Below are positions 47,235 through 57,800 of a stretch of 64,000 nt of DNA, one piece after another (position 1 is the stretch's first letter; the number at the start of each line of letters is the position of its first letter). The translations under genes were made by a program, and so were the position numbers. The stretch spans positions 14,873 to 78,872 of the forward strand of contig JAHBMJ010004436.1 in assembly GCA_018398765.1 (NCBI GenBank). The letters run 5' to 3'. The notes below the pieces were generated by a model. That model searched no databases and was not told the origin of the DNA. It was given only the letters and a program-made list of their open reading frames with translations. The stretch comes from Chromera velia (taxonomy: Eukaryota > Sar > Chromeraceae).

Positions 47235-47514
47235 TCTGCTGTCTCAGAAAAGAAAGAAGAGTTCTGAAACGACTGAGAAACCAGTGAGAAGGCAACAACT
47301 GGACAGTAAAAAGATCAGCACCAGCAAATGCCAGAAGATTGTGTGGAAATGACGTCGTGGATTGACCAGTCTGGCTCGTCTGGACACGCGAGAATACACT
47401 GACGATCGATCGATGCGATATAGCTTCGATCATCGATGATTCGATATATATTTTTCATAATTTTTTATCCCGCGTCTCTGCATGCATAAATTCGCATAAA
47501 AATGATGATCGAAG

Positions 47515-47695
47515 CATGCATGCATGCAAAAAAAATAATTCGAAAAATTATGGCCCGTGCAGCTATTCTCAGCGACAGTGTATAGGCGCCAAATTGAGTC
47601 GCACGGCGCTCGGAGTTTAATTCGCAAAAAAAGTGCGAAAATTGAACGATGCATGCATGCGGAATGCAATGCATGCATGCATGCATTGCATGCCC
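47515..47695. repeat. cluster of ATGCATGC palindromes
   Basis: Alternating GCATGCATGC runs occur at about 47514-47528, 47649-47661 and 47668-47694. The last forms a larger palindrome around GCAATGCATGCATGCATGC. It lies upstream of the three-exon gene, in otherwise AT-rich sequence. Confidence 0.7.
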
Positions 47696-48137
47696 GAATC
47701 ACTGCCACTGAGAATAATGTCAAATCGCGTGATCGCACGAGCAGGGCGCGCAGATCAATTTAAATTTTCTTAGAATTCTAAGAATTTGTTTATCCGCGCG
47801 CGGATTGGATATAGCTTTTCCATCGACTTTTGTAGACCTTCGACAAGCAGCACTGAGGGTGCGGGGCGTTGTGTCGGCTGGTGCAAAGACACACTGAACT
47901 TGTTGCAGCAAGGGCAATTCACCGCCGGCCACGCCCCCCTCCGCCAGTCCGAGAAGAAATTCCTGTTTGGACTGATCTGATTGACTGACTAACTAAGTGA
48001 TTAAATAATTGAATGATTGACTCATTGATTGAATTAAATCAATTCATTCATTGTTATATGAATATTAAAGAAACTTATTCAGTATTTTTATAAGCGCTTA
48101 TTAGTTTAGTTTTACATTTGTAGTTTTGCTTCTAGTG

Positions 48138-48377
48138 AGAACCCCCCTGACACTCCAGTAAACTTGAAACGCCGCGCCGTAAACGCGGCCAGACTTGAAA
48201 CGCCTACGCCGCAGGCGCAGCTTAACTTGAAGGTAGTATGCCAAAGACGTGGCCAAAATAAAGTACACTTAAAATTTTTTTGTGAAAGGTGCAGACAGTC
48301 TTGAAGGAACTGCGCCGCAGGCGCGGTTAGCATTGAAAAATCCATTTCAAGACAGACTGGAATGTCAGGGGGGTTCT
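48138..48377. mobile_element. 240-bp MITE with GC-rich internal motifs
   Basis: Terminal inverted repeats AGAACCCCCCTGACACTCCA and, inverted, AGAACCCCCCTGACATTCCA bound the element. AGTG lies on both outer sides as a 4-bp target duplication; the wider TTCTAGTG match is partly due to the ends. The interior repeats CTTGAA and the motif GCGCCGCAGGCGC (near 48216 and 48309). It has no coding capacity. It is nested in the hAT-like bounded segment. Confidence 0.8.
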
Positions 48378-48543
48378 AGTGAGGTCTAGGAAGCTCTGAT
48401 TTAGCTAGTCTTTAAAGTTCTAGTTTCTTCTTATAGTATGTATTATAATTCTAGGCCCCGGCCTAGACAAAAAAGGCTGTATACTACAACGTATCGTACC
48501 CCCTTTAAAAAAGCCTATAACGTATTATACTTTTGTAACCCTG

Positions 48544-49594
48544 GTCCTAATGCAGCTTTTAAAAAATCTCGATTTTGATGCTGTTACCCTGTTTGTACCT
48601 TCTTTAATACTAGCACAACTTTGCAGCGTCTAAGAACTAGCGTGTGGTGTTCATTGGATTTTTAAAATGGGAGGGACCCTAGAGTCTCTCTTATGTAATA
48701 AAAATACTGATTTGCTCGCTTTCGATCAGAAAGTTACTGAGCATCTCCATTATTTGGCGTCAAACATGTATTCTCGTATAGCGTGGCTCATTGCCTCTGC
48801 ATCCTGCCCTCTATAATAATAATAATAATAAAGAGAAACCATGCCTGCCGGTGATGCTATTGTCTGTCTCATAAACGTTAACCGCTCCATTCCCTACGCG
48901 TTAGAAAATCATTTCCTGGCATCTCCATCGCTTGTTAAAATTGGTAGCACGTTGAAGAACTTAGACCGTATAGACTAGACCAATACCACTTATACTATTC
49001 GTGGGGGTTTAACATCATCTGCATTCTAATGTTTCCGCCTGGGGTTACGCAAACGCGGCTGGATCATCTAGAATGGCTGCTTCTCGACTTATTTAGCGAC
49101 TATAAGCTCAAAAACCTAGTCCGGCTCTTTGAATCACACCAAGAATGGCTAATTAACGGCTCTTATACACATGTACTACTAGCATGTATTAGCAACGTTC
49201 TGGTGTTTTTGTGATTATATCGTAAAGCAGGTCTATCATATTGACTCCTATCTATTATGGTCCGATACGTACTTCTCGTCTGATTATGACCTCTATACAG
49301 AATTGGAAATCTTGGATGAAGAGCACAGGATCCCAAAGAGCATTACGCTGAGTCAAAAAGAATTAAAAGCTAATCAAGTAGCGCGAGGGCTGCAAAAAGA
49401 ACAAACAAACATTGTCAAATAAGTCATATGAATGAGCGTTCAAGAATTGTGCTGGGCTTCAGGCTTTGATTACAAAGTCCAAAGAAGTAGTAATCTTGAT
49501 ATGTTTCATCAATACCTCAGAGTTAAAGGCATCCTTCTATTTCAAATCTATAATACAGGTAAAAAGCCTGACTCAATGACTTCTCAATCTTCTA
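48544..49594. other. AT-rich region with short fossil-like frames
   Basis: Short open stretches, such as one starting MPAGDAIVCLINVNRSIPYA at 48841 and RLDHLEWLLLDLFSDYKLKN near 49047, look like protein sequence. They are too short and isolated to assign. They probably belong with the fossil pieces downstream. Confidence 0.35.
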
Positions 49595-50371
49595 ATGACG
49601 CAGAGTTTAGCACAGAGTGGGAGGTCAATTTTTTTTTTGACTATGATATACTACAATGAGAGGCGCAATCAGTATAAGGTCCAATGGAAAGACTACGATA
49701 ACCCATTAGGCCCAGATAATCCGCAATGGATTCCAGTATCAAACTTCCAAGGCACTGGGGACCGCTTGCTCGTTGAGTACCATTATAAAGTGAGACAAGA
49801 CGTCCAGCTGCTTGACAAACGCCTAGCAGTTCTCGATTTTTCTGATGTAGAGGATTCGATGGACTACGTAATTGACCGCGCTGCTGCTGTTAAAATGCAG
49901 GAGTCAGGAATAAAGCTTGAGACCGGCGATGAAACAAAGTCTTGCCCCCCCACAAGCTGGTTACCAAGCGTGGAGCTCAAGGACTTTCTAAAAATGCACC
50001 TCCTACCGTATGTGCAGAATGAAGTTGCACGTCTTCATTCCATATTTGAGACAACAGAAATAAATGATGCTGAACCCATTGCTGTTATTAGTGCATCTAC
50101 CAGCTCTGCATATGCTCTATCCTGGCAATGCTACGATGCACAGCCGCTGAATCCCTTCCTATCTAGCCAAGGCGGCCACCAGTATCCCCAGATTGTGTTG
50201 AGACGATCCTCTTTCTCTCCTATGGACATTGGAGGTGCAGCACAGCCGCTGCGACATCTTTGGCAGTGCAGATCAGAGTCTGGCTTCTCGTACGTATATA
50301 GTTTGTCCCCGTTCTTCTCAATCTCCCCAGTAGATAACCGTTACGGCCCTTTCTTCACAGGCCCGCCCTAG
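49595..50371 (+). pseudogene. fossil frame with a chromodomain-like segment
   Basis: Near 49650-49790 the peptide YYNERRNQYKVQWKDYDNPL followed by NPQWIPVSNF matches the core of a chromodomain (strands, then a W-P helix start). About 190 further residues have no recognisable domain. Such modules are commonest in retroelements and other mobile DNA. Setting and AT richness suggest a mobile-element remnant rather than a host gene. Confidence 0.5.
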
Positions 50372-50736
50372 CAGCTCAAGATTGAGCAGCGGTTCTTTAC
50401 CTGCACAGAAGACAGAACTATCCAGAAGTCTATAAAAAGAGCTTGATAAGTTTATAGACGAGGACTTAAGACTATTGGACCCGCGTAAAAGAACAACTAC
50501 TTTTAAAAAAACGTGTCCGTCTATCCTTGTTGTATATACATATCTATAAAAGAAGGCATGAAAACCATAGAAGCACAACGATGCGCGATACATCTTTACC
50601 AGGCTCACTTCCCAGAAAAGATTTGAGATGGGCAGCAAAGGTAGTATTCATGCAAACAGGCAGAACCTGGTTAGCTCGCAAAGCAGCGAGAGAAAGCACG
50701 AACAGCGTATCATACTAAAAGGAGAAATATGTATTG

Positions 50737-53400
50737 TCAGGTGGTGCTAGCTTGAGACCACAAAGGCCTCTCTGGTCTCTTCTCTGCCAAGGACTGACCC
50801 GATCCCTTCCCAGTCTTTTCAATATTTGTTGAAGCTTCGTTTTTGACATATTTAAGTCTCTCAATCTGGCGAATAAAATGATCTAGCTCTCTGTTGCTCA
50901 CTACATCTGTCTCAATGCCTGTGATTTCAAAGCAGTGTTTACACATGATTTTAGGGTCTCGTTCGTTATTGACCATTAATTCTCCGTAGTCCGGTCGTAG
51001 CATGAGGGCCGAGGTTTAATAATGATGAAAAATCAGATGGTAGCATGTATGAATCCAGCGAAGGGTCGCGCATGTTTCTTTGATAACGGGGTTTTTCATC
51101 TTGAATCTTGATAAATAGCTATCTGTGTGGCCATACTCTGTTCATTGCTGCTCAAACCATGCGGCTACCTTAAACTTATTCAGGCTTTCGAAAGCAAACA
51201 TGGTCTTTACTGTATCGTTTGGCTCAATAGGCGGGCAGTCGTTATAGAACATTAACACGTGGGCGTTAATCTGGAATTCACGGGCGTTGTTGTACAGACG
51301 GCGTGCGTATAAAACATCTCCTCCCGAGGCAAAACGTTTTATCGAGTTTCCATTTATTTTTGTACCTTTGTGTGAAGCATCCATTTAAATTTCTTGGGTG
51401 AGTGCCAAGCGGGCAAACTCGGCGTCTAGCATCCACCCTCCTTCTTTTGCTGGCCGGATCTATATGGTGAGAAGACATTAAAAAATTTTTTGAAACGGGA
51501 TTGACAACGTACCTCCCAAACGTGCTCTGTATACAGAAGTGTACTTATAACTCCTTTCCTTAAATCTCGCTCTGCTATACATATTTCCCAGTGTTTATCT
51601 TCAATGTGGCCGCTAGTGGCCGCCAATTGCCTGAGCAAGAAAGTGGAGAAACAAGTCTATCTGTCTTCCGAGTGCAGCTTCAAATACTCGGTTGTACACC
51701 TCAGTAATGGCTTCTTCTTTTAGTGTAGAATCGTACTCATACTCAAAAATGACTGTGGTATCGATGCTGTTGCCAATCTGTGGCTATGGGGTGAAGATTT
51801 GGCTGGATAAATCATAGACACCGTTTTTGAAGCAGACCTTCCCCCTAGCCTTCCCCTTTAAGCTACGATGGAGGCGATCGTACAACGCATTGTCCTGGTT
51901 ATCCGCCTGTTGGGCATAAAACTTCAGTGCTTGAATAATGTTTTTTGCGGTAAGAATATTTTGAGAAAACGGGAAATTTTTTTCTGATAAAAATGGTTTT
52001 TGGATGTTTGTCCGAAAGCAGACACCCAAAAGGGCATTATCGACCTGCATGGGGCAAGATTCCTACCGGTGACCCTCTCTGAAAAAAAATTCCCTGCGGC
52101 AGTATTTCAGTCGGTCATCCAAGATAGTTTTAAGAAGAGATCCCGCTTCTATATCAGAAGAAGCTAAAAGTAATGGAGGGGTTTTAAGATCGGAAAAAGA
52201 CCGTCCAGCAGCTTGGGAAGGAAAAAAGAGATGGGCCGTTTTGGTAGCTGCTGCTTCAGCAATCGTCTTAGTACATTATAATGGCTGAGGATTATCCTCG
52301 TGTGCCCATATGTGGAGAGAGGCTTTCGTCAAACGCCGTTTGTCACCAGCCCAAAAGAGAAATGAATTGAACTTGACGTCGCACTCATGTGGATTATATT
52401 TTATTGGGCACCTCTTAGAAAATGTGTAGAAGAGCTGACGACCAGCTTCTCCTAGTTTATTCTTGATTGCATGACCAACATCGATCCATTGCTCATAGCT
52501 TTGTGCCCGCTCATCCAAAAAGCAATCATAGAGCTTTTTGATCTCCCTAGCAATGTCATCCATCTGTTGAGAACGCAAAAGGAGTTCTGCAGCAGGGATC
52601 GTTTCGGCTTCTTCTATCAGACATGGATACAACGCGAGTTTAAGTTTTGCTTCGGCCTTTCTGCTGCCAGAAGCGCTCAGCCTGATGGCATCAATCAAAA
52701 ATAATGGAACTTTTTGAAGAAGGCCACCGCTCAATACAGCTTTGGCTTGCTCAAAAGATATCTATATAGCTCCAAAAACAAATGTATAGTGAAAAACGTC
52801 AGGTTGCCTATTGATATAGACAACTGTTGGTGGGGCAATCACCAGTCTTCTGTCACATCGTGTGTCCACCTTTTCGTACGTTAATAATGTTCCGTTTTTG
52901 GTTGGAACTCTTTAATCATATTGAAAGTATATATGAAAGCCCCATCGCGTCTGAACTGTCAAGTGCTCTTTCAGTTTAGAGTGTTCTCTAATGGCCCTTT
53001 CGTATTTATCTCGATGATCAAAATCAAAGACGGTCAAATTACTTGTCTTGCCTATAAGGAGTACAATAGCCTCATGCTTTTCTAGATCAATGTACGCATT
53101 CATATTTTTATACATAATCTCAGACCACTTCAGGGGTAAATAAAACTTTTTTTGCTTCTCTTCTCCAGTTTCGGGGTCTTGCGGGATTTGAATGTGGCTG
53201 AAGGTGAAAAACATGAACCCTGCTTCTCTATAAAGCTGGGCATAGGCCGCAAACTGTTGGCGACATTTGCCGACGATTTTCGACGTTCATTTTCTTTTTT
53301 TTTCTCTTGTGATATATCTTTGGCCCGTCGCACGCCCGACATTATTGCTTTAAATCAAAATATTTGGAAAATACTGTACAGTTGTGGAGTAAAGATGTGA
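50737..53400 (-). mobile_element. virus-like replicator fossil: AEP primase-polymerase with D5-type SF3 helicase
   Basis: Read on the minus strand the parts come in family order. First is an archaeo-eukaryotic primase/polymerase-like region (about 53300-52912) with LTVFDFDHRDKYE and TRWGFHIYF. Next is a primase C-terminal (PriCT-2-like) region with YEQWIDVGHAI and ASLHIWAHEDNP (about 52560-52276). A D5-N-like region with KVCFKNGVYDLSS follows (52050-51784). Last is the C-terminal part of an SF3 helicase with GGDVLYARRLYNN and AHVLMFYNDCPPIEPNDT (51384-51142). This arrangement is known from Polinton-like viruses, virophages and larger eukaryotic DNA viruses. The copy is broken at several points. 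No capsid gene is recognisable nearby, so assignment below "virus-like replicator" is not possible. Confidence 0.75.
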
Positions 53401-54389
53401 GGATCCAAGACTGTTGCATATGCTAGCAGAGCAGACTGACCATTTTTAGTGCATCTTGGAGCCAAGTCCATGCCGAAGAAGTCTTCATCTACTGCACAGA
53501 CAGGTAGACCATAGAAAAAAAAAAATTAAGATCAATGAATCAAGTTGATTGATGCCTTATGTCTCTTCGTCATTCTTGTGCACGGTCTAGTAGTCCACTA
53601 GCTTTCACACAGTCAGCTACTTTCGTGGGGCTGAGTTTGCATGTGCTGAGAGAGCTTGTTGACTTGGGCTCTGAAGTGAATAGAAGGTTTGTGCGCAACA
53701 GTCATACCGAAAAGATTCTAGCATCTGAAGCACTTCTTTTTGGGTTGAAAATGGTGGGGTTGGACGGGCCTGAAGGAGCGTGATATGAAAACGCTGGCAT
53801 CCGTTTCTTAAGACACGCTCTTTTGTGTTTAGAATTTTGTATCGATCGGATCGCGGTAGTGACATTAGTTTTTTTCTTGTAGGTATGAGCTCATTTATTT
53901 CTTTAAGCCATATTAATTTCATGCTAAGGTTTATGCCCTCTACCATTTTCCGTCTTGCTGCTAGCATATATAAAGGCCTGCCTTCTTGCAAACTAGCTAA
54001 AGTAAGATACTAATAGTACCAAGCAATTCAAGAGATCAATGGAGAAGGAGCTGGCCAGATCTACCGAGGCTAAGCAAGAACTAGGTTCCTAGACTTGGTT
54101 CTATTGGTTAACTTAGACAGTGGCGTCAATAGCCCACAAAAACATCTGGCCGGTCTAGCAACCGTTGGTGTGACCTTATGCATGAAATCCTTGAGATTGC
54201 ATGCCAAAAAGCAAAGAGAAAACTGACCTGCGGTATTCTACAATAATTTCAGAGTGTCCGGCCCGGCCCAAACGCCTGCCTTCCGAGCGGACAAGTCATT
54301 AGCTGCACAGAAGAGACAACGCCTGATTCAGCCACAGAATGACAGATATCACTAACGCATTTAATTGCGCTTGCTCTGCCTATGGTAAC
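53401..54389. other. flank of the replicator fossil, no gene supported
   Basis: Opposing short frames overlap at 53559-53991 (+ 74 codons, - 124 codons). Neither has a recognisable domain, and either may be a further piece of the fossil. Confidence 0.35.
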
Positions 54390-54853
54390 CCTGCATACTG
54401 GGGGTGAGTGGGGTGTTTTTTGCCTCCCTAAAGCGGCGCATTTCCGCAAAAAACTCGTTTTCATAATTGGTAAGGAGTTAGAAGCTGAAACTTTGTGTAA
54501 AAAGATGTTGTAACGATAGAAAAAGAACTATGAAACAGATTTTTTATATCATTTCTAGAAACATAGGCTGCCATACAAATTTTTTTATTTTGAGGCCATT
54601 TTTTAACGGTTTTGAATAGTAAAAAAAAGGTATGAAACTTACAAAATTTGTATGGCAGCCTATGTTTCTAGAAATAATATTAAAAATCTGTTTCATAGTT
54701 CTTTTTGTATCATTACAACCATGTTACGTCTTCTTATACAAAGTTTTAGCTTCTAACTCCTTACCAATTATGAGAACGAGTTTTTTACGGAAAAGTGCCG
54801 GTCTCCTATGCAGAGAGGGGGGCAAAAAGCACCCCACTCGCCCCCGGTATGCG
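54390..54853. mobile_element. foldback (long hairpin) element
   Basis: Two arms of roughly 200-220 bp are imperfect reverse complements around a short AT-rich centre near 54595-54625. The left arm runs from GCATACTGGGGGTGAGTGGG through AATTGGTAAGGAGTTAGAAG to AACATAGGCTGCCATACAAA. The right arm repeats these inverted, ending CACCCCACTCGCCCCCGGTA. It has no coding capacity and is most likely a foldback transposon or a large MITE. Confidence 0.85.
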
Positions 54854-57800
54854 CCAGCTTAAAGCTCATAGTCTCCTTCCGGCTATCTGAATATGAAAAC
54901 CCGCATTATGCACCTTAGCACTACAGAAAAAAAGAGATGGACTCAAAGCTCTAAAAAGATCGAGTCCCTCAACCTCACTACAAGACAGGCAGAACCGGAG
55001 CTGACGTACCATGATGTCCTATATAGAATGTCAACAGGGGCGCAATGCCCCTCCAGTGCCTGTGGTTAGGACCGTCACACACCTGCACAATGGGACCTGA
55101 TAAAGCCAGCACAATTCACGCCTCGGGGAAAAAAGCGAACGGAGAAGAGCCTGAATCTGATAAAGAGATTAGCCGAGGACAGTTTTTTAGCCTTAGCTGA
55201 ATGAAAGACCACAAAGATGTGACAGACCTGGATGGACATAGAATCTGGAAGTGGAAGATGGGGAACCATACTAGGATTGAAAAGAGGCTTAGTCTTAATA
55301 TATTGATGGCTGAACCAGGCTGACAGCTTAAGAATCCTATATGTGTAAAATATTGTCGGTCCATTATGCGTAAATTCAGATGAACCCCAAGCGGTGAAAG
55401 AGAAGGAGATTGACGTAGACGTATACTACACAGACAATCGGTAGGCTAAAATAGAAGCTGACTGACCCTATTCTCGCAGAACACAACCACTTTGGTCCCG
55501 CGCGGGCTTTCAACAGAGGCCGCACACTGCACGTAAGACGATACATAGACGGCAAGATGGGTCATTTGTGTAGGAATCAAGTACTTCTTAAACTAGCTGG
55601 ATAGAATAAGAATGCACACGCTGGCCGTTTTATATATATGGTGGTATGAAGCCCGGGCCACTGTCAATCTGATCCAACTTGAAGCTATAGACCAGAATAC
55701 AGATAAGCTATCAGACAGAGGAATGGATGTTCTCTCTCAAAAAAGCCGGGAACCAACTGACCTTTGATCTGAGGAGGCCGCGCGGGAATAACTGGTGTTC
55801 GAGACGGCTGGTCCAGGAGCTCTAGCCTACACTTAGAGTACAAAGCTGGAAGAAAGGGTCATATCGAAGCAAACCGCTGCAGTGCTACCCTAATGGCATC
55901 TGATGACATCAACTGACTCGAAGTTTTGCGTCGTCTACACGTGTGTAGACGGAAGAAGTAATGGAGCTAGCTTGGGGTGGAACCATGAACAGGCAACAGG
56001 TGTTGTCCACCGTGGAGTGGGAAACCAGGTAAAACTAGGTGGGCTACGAGGTGTGGTTTAGGCCACAGTCGCACAGCGATGAAGTACATTCCCCTGCTGA
56101 TAGGCTGCTGTTTACGGGAGCAGCCTTTATAAGACAAAATACACGGCAACAGTGCTCTCAGGCACCACTAACTTAAAATCACTTAGTCACTTAACAATAC
56201 TTAACAACAGTTTATATGGAGTAACTAAAAAACTAAATTAACTAGCTAAATTAACTAAAGATCGGCTTATAAATTGCGGTTCAAGCCGCGCTTAGACAAA
56301 TATTGATTATTTTTCTCAGTGGTACAATTTTTTATTATAGTCTTGTAACTCTTGTTACTGTCTTGCACCTTAAGTTGAATTAGTCAATATATTTGAGCCA
56401 CTCAAATTAAAAATGTAATAATATGAGACAGGCTGAGTCCCACGGCCTGGATGATAGCTAGGATGACGGTGGTGACCTAGAGGATAATAGACGCTCTTCG
56501 ATTGACCGATCTTCTGTCAGAGAGAAACTCGGGCCTGGCATTACACAGTACGGTTAGGGAGAACTACCGGGGGGGTCAAGCGATTTCATGGTGACCATCA
56601 TATAATGGATTTGGTAACTCATGAGCAGTAACCGGGGGGGTCCTAGACCCCGGCGTCAAGTAACCATGATTGCGATGGTAGTTTAGACCAAAGGCCCCGG
56701 CAAAATAGTAAAAATATGCAAGTGTGCATACTTACCCTCACTTTGAAATTTGGATCAAGCCTAATTAAGCCTTTAATTCATGATTTATCAAAGAGTATCA
56801 TGCATCCATTCTAAAACAATAAAACAATTCTCTGAATTGCACAATTGATTTACTGTCAGGTTTAGTTTCAGGTTCTGGTTCATTGGCTATGTAAAATGTT
56901 CATTGGCTATGTAAACTTAAGGAATCCGATGCTTTTTGAGATATGACTGCCGAACAGTTTGCAGAAATCCATGATAAAGAAGAGAAAGGAAAAGGAAACA
57001 GAAAGCCGCGTTCCAAGGTAGAAGATCTGATCGGTATACTTTATCAGATGAAAAGAGCAAGAGAAACAGGCTCTACACGTAGGTATAAGGTTGCAAAAGT
57101 AATAGAAGATGCATGCTATCGCTCCACCCCTGCCCTCTATCACTCCTCTTTCACTCGCACTTCGTCAGAAAAAATCAAGCATAACTTAATATTATCCCGG
57201 GACCGTAATTCAACTACATCCATGTTTGTCGGCAGTAGCAATGGTTTTGAAGTGCAAGGCAAGAATTTCAAATTCATGTGTCCTGATGACATATATTATT
57301 GCACGTATGCGTACATGGTGTAGAGTAATATGCATGAATATATGGTGTAAAGTGGACGTCAGATATTAACTGGCACGTAGGTCTAAGACTCTGGCTCCGA
57401 ACATAATGTAATCCTGTAATCCTGTATTAGAGGTGTAAACAGTGCTTTCATTTATGACTATTGCATGCATGACCTGGTTTATTGCTAGGTTCATTGCCTA
57501 AATTCATACTAAGGGTAACATAGGTCTCGCACATCAATGTTCCATTAAAAAAACTTAATGTAAAACGATCTAGGCGACCACTACCATACAAAAAGAAAAA
57601 AGCCAAAATCTCATTTTTGGTTTTCTTTTTTTCTTAAAAAAGCTCTGCATGTGCATAATTATGTCGCACGCCATGGCCAGTGGCCCGTGGGCACTCGATC
57701 GAGTCCCCACCGCAGGACCCCCGCGCGCCGCGCGCCGCACATGTATGTAAATCGGCTGATTGCATGTGTACATCCTCAGCCAGCAACTTCACTCAAATTC

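Larger units (their letters stand above)
44645..48543. mobile_element. hAT-like bounded segment carrying a host-type gene
   Basis: The left end is CAGGGTTACTAAAA and the right end, inverted, is CAGGGTTACAAAAG. Immediately outside lie GTCCTAAC (44637-44644) and GTCCTAAT (48544-48551), an 8-bp target duplication with one mismatch. CAGGG termini plus 8-bp duplications are the signature of hAT transposons. Both ends also carry several ACGTA/ACGTT subterminal motifs, as hAT elements often do. No transposase is recognisable inside. The segment contains an intron-bearing gene (45781-47234), an ankyrin-like exon and a nested MITE. It could be a non-autonomous element that picked up host sequence, or two unrelated ends that happen to face each other. 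Confidence 0.5.

Noticed and set aside
47720-47980. Overlapping small frames on both strands (MAGGELPLLQQ on -, RCVGWCKDTLNLLQQGQ on +)
   Set aside because: Each has some protein-like character, but they contradict one another and neither has a partner exon or known family.
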